Positions 44,940 to 53,103 of a stretch of 64,000 nucleotides of DNA are shown in pieces. The position numbers were made by a program, and so were the translations under genes. Source of the DNA: Prevotella sp. E9-3 (GTDB lineage: Bacteria > Bacteroidota > Bacteroidia > Bacteroidales > Bacteroidaceae); assembly GCF_022024015.1 (NCBI RefSeq), contig NZ_CP091786.1, forward strand, positions 3,348,001 to 3,412,000, read 5' to 3'. Positions within the stretch are counted from its first letter, which is position 1; each line of letters begins with the position of its first letter. The notes under the pieces are model-generated. The model worked only from the letters and a program-made list of their open reading frames with translations. It was not told the DNA's origin and made no database searches.

Positions 44940-45677
44940 TCAGGTATTCCACAAATCGCGGAGCACATCCAAGGAGCGAAGGTCTGGAAAGTCTGGCAGG
45001 TGCAGACGATAGAACTGTAGGGCCACCTCTATACAGCGGTAGCGTTGCTGACGGTTCATTTTGAACAGGTGCATCGTGGAATAGTCCATACGCATCATCA
45101 GGCGAAGCATACCGGCCTCTTCGGGCATAAGGAAATCACGATGAACAGGGGGAGCCCCACAAAACGATGCCGAACGCAAATCGAAATAGACCGTTGGTTG
45201 TCTATCCTCTCTATAATCCAGATTAGGATAGAAGCCAAGAAAACGCGAAAGGTGCATGAGAAACACCAGATGGAAATTGGCATAGTCGCTGTCACGCCCT
45301 TCAAGCCACTGAATACTCGTTGAAATATAATCAAACATCGGCTCGTCCTGTTGTTCACTGCGCAGGGCATGATAAAGGAATTCGGAGAGGAACAGACAGA
45401 TAGAGAGTTTCGACGGCTCAGCAAAAAGCATAGAGAGCGGTACCAGCAGCGATGCATCATTCATTTTCTGCAACTGGGCCTGCGGCCGGTAGTCAAACTC
45501 TACAGTGAGCAGGGTGAGTGGCTGAAAATACTGTTTCTTCAGTTTGGCATGCGGCGATTTAGGTACAGACACGACAAACGACAGTCGCCCCAGACTTCGG
45601 CTGAAGAGGTCAACGATGAGTTTTTTCTCACCATATTTAATAGTACGCAGCACAATGGCCGGAGTGGTTACGAGCAT
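44940..45677 (-). CDS. recO: DNA repair protein RecO
   Basis: The 245-aa protein begins MLVTTPAIVLRTIKYGEKKL, the usual OB-fold start of RecO, which loads RecA at SSB-coated gaps with RecR. The helical C-terminal part contains LSEFLYHALR and FLMHLSRFLGFYPNL. I chose ATG 45677 over one nine codons upstream because family members start with MLVKT-like sequence. No zinc-binding cysteine set is visible, as in other Bacteroidota RecO proteins. Confidence 0.9.
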   Translation of the reverse strand: MLVTTPAIVLRTIKYGEKKLIVDLFSRSLGRLSFVVSVPKSPHAKLKKQYFQPLTLLTVEFDYRPQAQLQKMNDASLLVPLSMLFAEPSKLSICLFLSEFLYHALRSEQQDEPMFDYISTSIQWLEGRDSDYANFHLVFLMHLSRFLGFYPNLDYREDRQPTVYFDLRSASFCGAPPVHRDFLMPEEAGMLRLMMRMDYSTMHLFKMNRQQRYRCIEVALQFYRLHLPDFPDLRSLDVLRDLWNT

Positions 45678-45773
45678 GACCGTTTTCGATGATTCTAACG
45701 GCAAAATTACAACAATTTCTAAAGAAATGGCACTTTTTACCGTCGTTTATCATTTAATTATGAAAAATATCAC

Positions 45774-45781
45774 TAACTTTG
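45774..45781 (+). promoter_or_regulatory. -7 box for the GH76 gene
   Basis: TAACTTTG lies 22 bp before ATG 45804. Confidence 0.65.
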
Positions 45782-45803
45782 CGCCACTCAACGATAGTAA
45801 GTA

Positions 45804-47141
45804 ATGCTTAAAACAATGAAAAAATTTTTACTCCCCCTAACATTCTCTGTAGCTGCCCTTTGGGGCATGGCCCTACAGTTGAAGGCAGCCGATGGATTGG
45901 CTGGTATGATCGACATGGACTATTCCGGAAAAGCCGACACCCTGACCACCTCATTCATCCGCCAGTTTCTCAATCAGTCAAAAGGTACGTTCTGGGCTGT
46001 TCCAAGCAATCAGAACAATCGTGAATCCGAAACTACCTACATCTACTGGCAGCAGGCTCATGCCATGGATGCGCTGATTTACTCCTATCAGCGCATTAAG
46101 GACGCGAAACCGCAGACGGCAGCCGTTTACAAGCGATACATGAATTCCTGGTACAATAACCATGCCAACAACTGGTATCACGACAACAACGACCCTACAG
46201 GTTTTCTGAACGAATATACTGACGATATGTGCTGGATCAGTCTGACGCTGATGCACATGAGCGAAGCATTGGAAGATGACAAATATGCCAATACCGCCCG
46301 CAAACTGTTTGACGACTATATTGAGCCACGCGGTTGGGAAGATGACGATCATTTCTGGGGACTGCCCTGGAAGTCGAACGATATGGGCCGCAATGCCTGC
46401 ACCAATGCACCCGGTAGTCTGCTGGCCTCGAAACTCTACCTGAAATATGGCGAAGAGAAATACAAAGAGAGAGCCATCGACATGTACAAATACCTGGCCA
46501 ACGAGATGAAGAACAAACTGAACAACGACGGTCGTGTGGAGGATCCCCCACTCACCTACACGCAAGGCACTTTTGCCGAAGCTTGCCGCGTGTTGTATCA
46601 CATCACGAATGAAAGTGCTTACATACAGATGGCCCACAAAGTGGCTAATTACATGTGCACCAGTACTCGCTGCACCAATCAGGGACTGTTGCGCCATGAG
46701 GGAACCTCTATGGACCAGAGTATCTTCAAGGCAGTGGCCATTCCCTATCTGGTAAACCTGGCACTTGATCCCAGTGCAGGACTTTCCTATCGCCGCACTT
46801 TCATACGCTTCCTGCAGAAGAATGCCAAGGCTCTGTGGGAGCACCTGGACCTGACCACCTACCCTGCTATTTACTGTCCCTACTATTGGGGCGAGACCAT
46901 CAACAAGTCGGAAGTACCGTCGATGGGTGCAATGACCAGCGGTGTGTCGCTAATGGAGAATGTAGCGCGCATGGCTATCCATCTGACCAAGGAAGCTGAA
47001 GAGGCCGGTATTCACCAAACATCTTTCGACAGGAAAAAGAACGAGCAGATTTACTCCCTCGACGGACGGCTCATCAATCAACAGTCGCCACTTCGCAAAG
47101 GACTTTATATCAAAGACAATAAAAAAGTGATGGTCAAGTAA
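45804..47141 (+). CDS. secreted GH76 alpha-1,6-mannanase-like hydrolase
   Basis: The 445-aa protein has a signal peptide (MKKFLLPLTFSVAALWGMAL...KAA) and an (alpha/alpha)6 fold of family GH76. The catalytic aspartate pair is in EYTDDMCWISL (D140, D141). Aromatic-rich substrate regions include FWGLPWKSNDMGRNACTNAP and CPYYWG. GH76 enzymes cut alpha-1,6-mannan, as in yeast mannan or bacterial glycans. The C-terminus (IYSLDGRLINQQSPLRKGLY, then IKDNKKVMVK) is the short exported-protein tail. It begins at ATG 45804 or 45816. The terminator overlaps its stop. Confidence 0.88.
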   Translation: MLKTMKKFLLPLTFSVAALWGMALQLKAADGLAGMIDMDYSGKADTLTTSFIRQFLNQSKGTFWAVPSNQNNRESETTYIYWQQAHAMDALIYSYQRIKDAKPQTAAVYKRYMNSWYNNHANNWYHDNNDPTGFLNEYTDDMCWISLTLMHMSEALEDDKYANTARKLFDDYIEPRGWEDDDHFWGLPWKSNDMGRNACTNAPGSLLASKLYLKYGEEKYKERAIDMYKYLANEMKNKLNNDGRVEDPPLTYTQGTFAEACRVLYHITNESAYIQMAHKVANYMCTSTRCTNQGLLRHEGTSMDQSIFKAVAIPYLVNLALDPSAGLSYRRTFIRFLQKNAKALWEHLDLTTYPAIYCPYYWGETINKSEVPSMGAMTSGVSLMENVARMAIHLTKEAEEAGIHQTSFDRKKNEQIYSLDGRLINQQSPLRKGLYIKDNKKVMVK

Positions 47142-47154
47142 CCATCACTTTTTT
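47121..47154 (+). terminator. intrinsic terminator overlapping the GH76 stop
   Basis: AAAAGTGATGGT and ACCATCACTTTT pair over 12 bp; the last codons and the stop lie in the stem and loop, and a T-tract follows. Confidence 0.9.
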
Positions 47155-47174
47155 ATTATTATATCACTCAATTT

Positions 47175-47204
47175 CCTGAAGTTCACTACGAACACGAACT
47201 TCAG
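47175..47204. repeat. inverted repeat CCTGAAGTTC / GAACTTCAG
   Basis: A 9-bp stem lies between the GH76 terminator and the next gene's end. It may be the terminator of the leftward gene ending at 47416. Confidence 0.5.
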
Positions 47205-47338
47205 AAAATCAAATTACTTTATTCAAATTTCGCATGTTACGAAGATATTGGAAGATAGAGGTAGATAGCCGCTTTTCAGCAGCAGAAGATAGAGGACATT
47301 ACTCCATCTGTGGTGATTCTGCAGAAAAACTATTGTCA

Positions 47339-47386
47339 TTTATCTCCTTCTATCTCCTTCTGTCTCCTTCTGTCTCCCTTTATCTT
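47339..47386. repeat. 10-bp pyrimidine tandem repeat, about four copies
   Basis: ATCTCCTTCT, ATCTCCTTCT, GTCTCCTTCT and GTCTCCCTTT follow one another. The whole tract is pyrimidine-only on the plus strand. It lies downstream of the stop at 47416 of the leftward gene. Confidence 0.75.
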
Positions 47387-47415
47387 CAAGGCAAGCGGAG
47401 CTTGCGAAAGTTAAG

Positions 47416-49434
47416 TTACTTTATTTTCTTCGTCAGGAAGTTCAACGTACGCTCAGGACTGTACATCTCCCACAGTGAGGCAACGGTCCATCCTGGAGCA
47501 AAGATGTCATTATAGAATCCTTTTCCGTTACGGCCATAGTCCCAGTTGGTGTGCTGCACAACCTCAGGATTGAAGCCAGGCACGCCGATACCGCAGAGAC
47601 GCTCCTTGGTAGGCAACAACTGGTTCAACGACGAGTAGATCACGTTGTAGGCCTGTGTGAAGCGTGGTTCCTTCACTTCCTCTCCCAACCACTTCACAAT
47701 GTGAGGCAGTTCGAATACGAACACGTCGATATGGTTGTTCTCTACCGACACATTACTCCAACCACGGCTCTTGAAATTCAGATCGCCCAGCATCTGGCCC
47801 TGTGCAAAGGGAACATCCCACAAATAGTACCATGACAGCGCAAAATAAGTAGCCTTCTGACAAAGGTCAATATAGTGCTGACGCTCCTGTTTCTTCGTAA
47901 CCATAGCCATATAGTAGGTAGCAGTAACGGCGCTGATAGCAGCCTCTTTGTCCTCGCAGTTGGCATCAAGAGTTGACGAGAAATAGTCACTCTTTGAGAT
48001 GATATTCTCTTCCAGATAGCTGATGGTGCGCTTGGCAGCAGCCAGATAGCGCTTGTCGCCAAAATACTTATAGCCCATAACGAGCGTAGAGGTGGCACTG
48101 GGGGTTGAACCGCCAGAAGCATCTACATCGGTGTGGTCATCACGATACTTTCGGGGGAAACTGCCATCGGCTTTCTGCAACAGCAGCATCTGATTGAGAA
48201 GGGTGCGCATCTTTGCCTCCCACTCTTTATGCCGACGGCCCTGTTTCTTCTCATACACCAGATAGTGCAGCACTGCATAGACGGCTTCTGACTGCTGGCG
48301 AATACTGTGGATGCAGTCCTGATCGGCAGGGATGCCATTACGAATGTGCATATCCTCCTTGAAATAGCCGCGGGCGGTAAAACCGTTCTCCAACCAGCTG
48401 CTGAAGATATCCTGACCCATCTTTACAAAGGTGGCATTGCCTTGCTGCTCACCATACTCCAAAGCATTGAAACCGTTCAGCAGCACACGACCGCAGAAGC
48501 CCAACTGCACGTGATCTACAGGAATACAGTCGTCGCAGCGCAAGCCGTGACCCGAGTGATATTTCAACGCATACTTATCTACATAGCCCTTAGCGAAATA
48601 ATTAGACAACTGAGCCTTCATCTCATCGGCCGTATAGAGAGGCTTGATGGGCTGAGGATTCATCTGGTCCATGCAGAGGTTCCAGGTATTGGCAACAAAC
48701 TGTCCGTAGTCCTGAGCCTTGCCTTCTGTAATCAGCCATGAAACAGTTTTCTTCTGTCCTTTCTCCAAGCAGGCAAAAGCCTGAATGGGGGCTGTAAGGG
48801 TGAGCTTGCGGATATAGCGCTTGGGAGTTTCCATGTAAGGATAACCGAAGGTGAGGGCGGCACGACCACTCTCGTTGTCGAAGCCGAGATAGCCCAGTGA
48901 GGTCTCGCCACTGACAATCACCTCACCCTCCTGATGGGTGGTGAGCGCTTCCTTCGGTGCATCGAGCAGACGCATCACACTGAGTGAACTGCCTGAACGA
49001 CTGTCAAACACGCCTGTGAGGGGTGATGATAGTCGGTCTTCACGGAAGTTCCAGCTCTTGGAAGTGTGGAATGAGGGTGCCTGTCGGGGCGAACGAAGAT
49101 TCTTGTGATACCAGAATCCAGGAAGATAGAAATCACAGTCGGCGGTAGCGAAAGCAGTATTCATCATACCACCGAAATTAAAATACACGCGTTCCTTAGC
49201 GGTGATGGTCACGGTGAGCAATGACTGTCCGTCGCCTTTCTGCTCGGTTTTCTTGACAATAGTCACAGGCAGTTCGCTGTTGGCACGAAGCTGTCCCTGT
49301 TGCTCACTTAGTTGATAACGAACAGCGGGATTGCCCGGTTTTTTCAAGCTGATGCAATACTGCTGTGCAGCCGTTGTGCCTAATCCTGCTATGAGGAAGG
49401 CCAGGGTCAGAGCATAGTTAAAAAATCTCTTCAT
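47416..49434 (-). CDS. secreted protein with alpha/alpha-barrel-like domain, function unknown
   Basis: The 672-aa protein has a signal peptide (MKRFFNYALTLAFLIAGLGTTAAQ). Residues about 30-235 are beta-rich (VYFNFGGMMNTAF, RLSSPLTGVFDSRSG). Residues about 260-660 are helical with repeats typical of an (alpha/alpha)n toroid: GFCGRVLLNGFNALEYGEQ, LHYLVYEKKQ, GSFPRKYRDDHTDVDASGGS and WYYLWDVPFAQGQMLGDLNF. This layout suits a polysaccharide lyase or glycoside hydrolase, but I cannot place it in a CAZy family. The neighbouring GH76 gene is convergent, not in the same operon. Confidence 0.7.
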   Translation of the reverse strand: MKRFFNYALTLAFLIAGLGTTAAQQYCISLKKPGNPAVRYQLSEQQGQLRANSELPVTIVKKTEQKGDGQSLLTVTITAKERVYFNFGGMMNTAFATADCDFYLPGFWYHKNLRSPRQAPSFHTSKSWNFREDRLSSPLTGVFDSRSGSSLSVMRLLDAPKEALTTHQEGEVIVSGETSLGYLGFDNESGRAALTFGYPYMETPKRYIRKLTLTAPIQAFACLEKGQKKTVSWLITEGKAQDYGQFVANTWNLCMDQMNPQPIKPLYTADEMKAQLSNYFAKGYVDKYALKYHSGHGLRCDDCIPVDHVQLGFCGRVLLNGFNALEYGEQQGNATFVKMGQDIFSSWLENGFTARGYFKEDMHIRNGIPADQDCIHSIRQQSEAVYAVLHYLVYEKKQGRRHKEWEAKMRTLLNQMLLLQKADGSFPRKYRDDHTDVDASGGSTPSATSTLVMGYKYFGDKRYLAAAKRTISYLEENIISKSDYFSSTLDANCEDKEAAISAVTATYYMAMVTKKQERQHYIDLCQKATYFALSWYYLWDVPFAQGQMLGDLNFKSRGWSNVSVENNHIDVFVFELPHIVKWLGEEVKEPRFTQAYNVIYSSLNQLLPTKERLCGIGVPGFNPEVVQHTNWDYGRNGKGFYNDIFAPGWTVASLWEMYSPERTLNFLTKKIK

Positions 49435-49482
49435 TTTTCAAAGAAGTAATATAGTTAATAATTAGGTTACTCAGAAAAGAAA

Positions 49483-49545
49483 AGTATCTGACGTAAATAC
49501 TCGCAGTATTCAATAAAGTTGCTGCCAGTTTCTACGTCAGATACT
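49483..49545 (-). terminator. long inverted repeat, probable terminator of the etf operon
   Basis: AGTATCTGACGTA and TACGTCAGATACT are perfect 13-nt arms 37 nt apart, with a smaller stem AATACT / AGTATT inside. On the minus strand TTTTCTTTTC follows. It lies 56 bp after the acyl-CoA dehydrogenase stop. Confidence 0.6.
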
Positions 49546-49600
49546 AATTATAATGATACTTGCTTAGCAAGCCTTTTTCACTTCAGCAGTCATCCTGCTC

Positions 49601-51340
49601 TTAGCATGCCTCTTCCTTAGAAGCTGCACGGAAGCTCTCAAGATCCTCAACACGGAAGTTCTTGATGTAGGCTGCCTTACCAAGTACATCCTCTTCAGCC
49701 ATGCGGACATAGACGTTGGCGCTCTTCTTGAAGAGCTCAGGAGCCTTGCTGGCATCACGGATGATGAGCAGCGACATCACGAGCTCGGCAGTCATATCGT
49801 AGAGACGACGAGCCAAGAAGTCGTGTGCCTCCTGATTATCCAAAGCCTTCACGGCAGCGAGAGCCTCCTCATATACAGGGATCAGTCTCTCTACTCTCTC
49901 GAGAAGTTGAGAGTTGAGAGTTGAGAGCTGAGAGTTCTTGAGTTCTGCAGCCATCTCCTTGATGTTGTTCAGCATGGTACCGTTGGTGATGTAACGGATA
50001 GCAGCTACAACCTGCAACTGAGTGGTACCCTCGTAGATAGAGAAGATACGGGCGTCGCGGAACAGGCGCTGGCTCTTGTACTCCATGATGAAACCTGAAC
50101 CGCCGTGGATGCTGATAGCATCGTAAGCGTTCTGGTTGGCATACTCAGAGTTCATACCCTTGGCCAGTGGGGTGAAGGCATCAGCCAAGCGCTGGTACTT
50201 CTTCAGCTCCTGCTTCTCCTCTGGTGTGAGTTTGCGGTCGCGCTCAATATCCTCCAAGCACTTGTAGATATCAACATAAGCGGCTGTCTCGTACAGCAGT
50301 GAACGACCAGCATCGAGCTTAGCTTTCATGCGAGAGAGCATGTCATAGACAGCGGGGAAGTTGATGATCTTATCACCGAACTGCTGACGCTCCTTGGCGT
50401 AAGCCAGACCCTCGTTGTATGCCTCCTGCTCTACACCTACACTCTGTGCAGCAATACCCAGACGGGCACCATTCATCAGGGCCATCACATACTTGATCAG
50501 ACCCAGACGGGTGCTACCGCAGAGCTCTGCCTTAGCATTCTTATAAGTCAACTCACAGGTAGGTGAACCATGGATACCCAGCTTGTGCTCGATGTGACGA
50601 ACGTCAACACCGCCCTGACGCTTGTCGTAGATGAACATTGACAGACCACGTCCGTCCTTGGTGCCTTCCTCAGAACGAGCCAGCACGAGATGGATGTCAG
50701 AGTCACCATTGGTGATGAAACGCTTCACACCGTTCAGGCGCCAGCAGTTTTCCTTCTCGTCGAAGGTGGCCTTCAGCATCACGCGCTGCAGGTCAGAACC
50801 AGCATCAGGCTCAGTTAGGTCCATTGACATGCCCTCACCAGCGCAAACGCGGGGGATATACTTCTGACGCTGCTCCTCGCTACCGAACTCATAGAGGGTG
50901 TCGATACAGCTCTGCAAGCTCCAGATATTCTGGAAACCGGCATCGGCAGAAGAAATCATCTCAGAGAGCATAGAGAACACGGTGTTAGGCAGGTTCAGAC
51001 CGCCGTAACGACGAGGCATACTTACGCCCCACAGACCAGCCTTGCGGGTGGCGTCGATGTTCTCATAAGTCTTAGAGGCGTAGATCATACGGCCGTTCTC
51101 AAGATGTGGACCTTCCAGGTCAACGCTCTCAGAGTTAGGCTCGATGATGTTAGCAGCCACATCGCCGGTGATGTCGAGAATCTGCTTGTAGTTCTCGATG
51201 GCATCGCCCAGGTCAACGGGAGCGTAGTCATATTCTTTCGCATCAGCGAAACCTTTTTCCTTCAACTCGACGATACGAGCCATCAGGGGGTGGTTCAAGT
51301 AGAACCCGATCTCAGGATGATCGCTATAATAGTTTGCCAT
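49601..51340 (-). CDS. acyl-CoA dehydrogenase
   Basis: The 579-aa flavoenzyme has the family signatures MDLTEPDAGSD near residue 175, FITNGD near 210 and QQFGDKI near 320. The catalytic glutamate lies in FSIYEGTTQLQVVAAIR near 436. A C-terminal helical extension makes it longer than the classic 380-residue enzymes. It passes electrons to the EtfAB flavoprotein encoded upstream. A low-complexity insert LKNSQLSTLNSQLLERVERL at about residue 468 is encoded by GAGAGTT-type repeats. It follows the DUF559 cassette, whose inverted repeat ends only 7 bp before this ATG. Confidence 0.93.
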   Translation of the reverse strand: MANYYSDHPEIGFYLNHPLMARIVELKEKGFADAKEYDYAPVDLGDAIENYKQILDITGDVAANIIEPNSESVDLEGPHLENGRMIYASKTYENIDATRKAGLWGVSMPRRYGGLNLPNTVFSMLSEMISSADAGFQNIWSLQSCIDTLYEFGSEEQRQKYIPRVCAGEGMSMDLTEPDAGSDLQRVMLKATFDEKENCWRLNGVKRFITNGDSDIHLVLARSEEGTKDGRGLSMFIYDKRQGGVDVRHIEHKLGIHGSPTCELTYKNAKAELCGSTRLGLIKYVMALMNGARLGIAAQSVGVEQEAYNEGLAYAKERQQFGDKIINFPAVYDMLSRMKAKLDAGRSLLYETAAYVDIYKCLEDIERDRKLTPEEKQELKKYQRLADAFTPLAKGMNSEYANQNAYDAISIHGGSGFIMEYKSQRLFRDARIFSIYEGTTQLQVVAAIRYITNGTMLNNIKEMAAELKNSQLSTLNSQLLERVERLIPVYEEALAAVKALDNQEAHDFLARRLYDMTAELVMSLLIIRDASKAPELFKKSANVYVRMAEEDVLGKAAYIKNFRVEDLESFRAASKEEAC

Positions 51341-51347
51341 AATTAAA

Positions 51348-51861
51348 GCCTCACCCCCGACCCCTCTCCCAAAGAGAGGGGAGTAAAATGTTTTTTCCCT
51401 TGAAAGGGTGAAGGGTCGGGAGCTTCATTTTTATTCGTTAAACAATAATTCTTTAATTCTCATAATGACCGTTTTCAGGTCGTTGCCTATTTCTTCGTTT
51501 TTGAAACGGATAACAGTAAATCCTTTACTCTCCAAGAATTCTGTGCGGTTCAGGTCGTCCTGCAGCTGTCTCGGCTCGTTGTGGTAACCACCATCAACTT
51601 CAATCACTAACATCTTCTTGATGCATATGAAATCTGCAATGTAATCACCTATAGGGTGTTGCCTTCTGAAGTGATAGCCACAGTTAAGTTTCCTTAGTGC
51701 TTCCCACAATACTCGCTCGCTTTCAGTCATTTCCCTGCGATTCTTCTTTGCGAAATCTTTCAGCAGTTCATACCTATCAGGAGCCGCAGTTTCATAGTGG
51801 TAGCCCATCGCACAGATACTATTTACTCCCCTCTCTCTGGGAGAGGGGCTGGGGGTGAGGC
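51348..51861. mobile_element. DUF559 cassette bounded by 40-bp inverted repeats
   Basis: The repeats at 51348-51387 and 51822-51861 are inverted and agree at 37 of 40 positions by direct comparison. Each begins GCCTCACCCCC and includes CCCCTCTCCC plus GAGAGGGGAGTAAA, so each arm also folds on itself. The cassette fits between etfA (stop 4 bp away) and the acyl-CoA dehydrogenase (start 7 bp away) and carries only the DUF559 gene. I infer insertion into an existing operon. Confidence 0.75.
51431..51808 (-). CDS. DUF559 endonuclease-like protein (Vsr/PD-D/ExK fold)
   Basis: The 125-aa protein matches the DUF559 pattern: NRREMTESERVLWEALR, then YHFRRQHPIGDYIADFIC, then the nuclease core VIEVDGGYHNEP, and FLESKGFTVIRFKNEEI at the end. 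The Asp in YIADF and the E-x-D in IEVDGG form the expected metal site. These proteins are related to the Vsr mismatch endonuclease, but their function is not established. Its position between inverted repeats suggests that the gene is mobile or moves with the repeats. Confidence 0.85.
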   Translation of the reverse strand: MGYHYETAAPDRYELLKDFAKKNRREMTESERVLWEALRKLNCGYHFRRQHPIGDYIADFICIKKMLVIEVDGGYHNEPRQLQDDLNRTEFLESKGFTVIRFKNEEIGNDLKTVIMRIKELLFNE

Positions 51862-51864
51862 TTC

Positions 51865-52887
51865 TTATTTACTGTTCTGCTTATAGTACTTAATCAGCTT
51901 TGGTACAACCTCCTCGACAGTGCCGTTGATGACATAGTCGGCGATGCGGTTGATAGGTGCATCGGGATCGCTGTTCACAGAGATAATGATACCAGAATCC
52001 TGCATACCGGCGATGTGCTGAATCTGTCCGGAGATACCGCAGGCGATATACACCTTGGGGTGAACGGTAACACCCGTCTGACCAATCTGACGGTCGTGAT
52101 CCAGCCAGCCTGCATCTACAGCGGCACGGCTACCACCAACTTCACCATGAAGTACCTTGGCCAACTCGAAAAGCATGTCGAAGTTCTCCTTAGAGCCAAC
52201 GCCATAACCACCGGCAACAACGATAGGAGCACCCTTCAGGTTGTGCTTGGCGGCCTCCACATGGTGGTCGAGCACCTTCACTACGAAAGCCTCGGGGCTA
52301 ACATACTTAGAAACCTCGGGATATACAACCTCACCCTTGGCCTTACCCTCATAGATAGCCTTCTGCATCACGCCTGAGCGTACAGTAGCCATCTGTGGAC
52401 GGTGGTCGGGGTTCACGATGGTAGCCACGATGTTACCACCAAAGGCAGGACGAATCTGATAGAGCAGATTCTCGTAGGTCTTACCGGCTTTCTTATCCTC
52501 GAAAGGACCAATCTCCAGCTCGGTGCAGTCGGCAGTCAGACCAGAGGTCAGTGATGACGATACACGTGGACCGAGGTCACGGCCAATCACAGTAGCACCC
52601 ATCAGACAGATCTGAGGCTGCTCCTCCTTGAAGAGGTTCACCAGAATATCGGTATGGGGAGCTGAGGTGTAGGGGAACAGGTCCTTAGCATCGAAAACAA
52701 ACAGCTTGTCAACGCCGTAAGGCAGAATCTGGTCCTCCACCTTACCCTTGATGCCTGTACCGGCAACAATGGCGTGGAGCTCAACCTTCAGTTCATTGGC
52801 GAGCTTACGACCCTTGGTCAGCAGCTCCTGAGATACTTCCTGTACCTGAGTACCTTCTATTTCGCAATATACAAATACGTTGTTCAT
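51865..52887 (-). CDS. etfA: electron transfer flavoprotein alpha subunit
   Basis: The 340-aa subunit has the FAD-binding C-terminal domain: VVAGGYGVGSKENF near residue 222, GGSRAAVDAGW near 260, QTGVTVHPKVYIACGISGQI near 278 and NSDPDAPI near 310. With EtfB it accepts electrons from the acyl-CoA dehydrogenase encoded downstream. Its start is preceded by the hairpin element that separates it from etfB. Confidence 0.95.
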   Translation of the reverse strand: MNNVFVYCEIEGTQVQEVSQELLTKGRKLANELKVELHAIVAGTGIKGKVEDQILPYGVDKLFVFDAKDLFPYTSAPHTDILVNLFKEEQPQICLMGATVIGRDLGPRVSSSLTSGLTADCTELEIGPFEDKKAGKTYENLLYQIRPAFGGNIVATIVNPDHRPQMATVRSGVMQKAIYEGKAKGEVVYPEVSKYVSPEAFVVKVLDHHVEAAKHNLKGAPIVVAGGYGVGSKENFDMLFELAKVLHGEVGGSRAAVDAGWLDHDRQIGQTGVTVHPKVYIACGISGQIQHIAGMQDSGIIISVNSDPDAPINRIADYVINGTVEEVVPKLIKYYKQNSK

Positions 52888-53103
52888 AACTTTTGAATGA
52901 AGAATGAAGAATGAAGAATGAAGAATTTCTTGCCGTGCAAGCGTCCAAAGGCCGAGCGGCTACCGCTCTTCTGACGTTCTGTCCTTTTGTTGAACCTGCA
53001 TTACCTGTTTGCCCGTTTTGTTGGGCGGCAGCCGCTCGGCATCCCGTAGGGTGACGCTTGCTACCAGCGGGACGCAAGAAATTCTTAATTCTTAATTCTT
53101 AAT
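52888..53103. mobile_element. MITE-like hairpin element between etfB and etfA
   Basis: The core 52921-53086 (166 bp) has perfect 13-bp terminal inverted repeats, AAGAATTTCTTGC and GCAAGAAATTCTT. Nested inside are GCAAGCGTC / GACGCTTGC and GCCGAGCGGCTACCGC / GCGGCAGCCGCTCGGC (15 of 16). Both ends run into 8-bp tandem repeats (AAGAATGA and AAGAATTA units on reading outward), which extend the imperfect terminal repeats. No ORF is encoded. The whole region can fold as one long hairpin. Confidence 0.75.
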
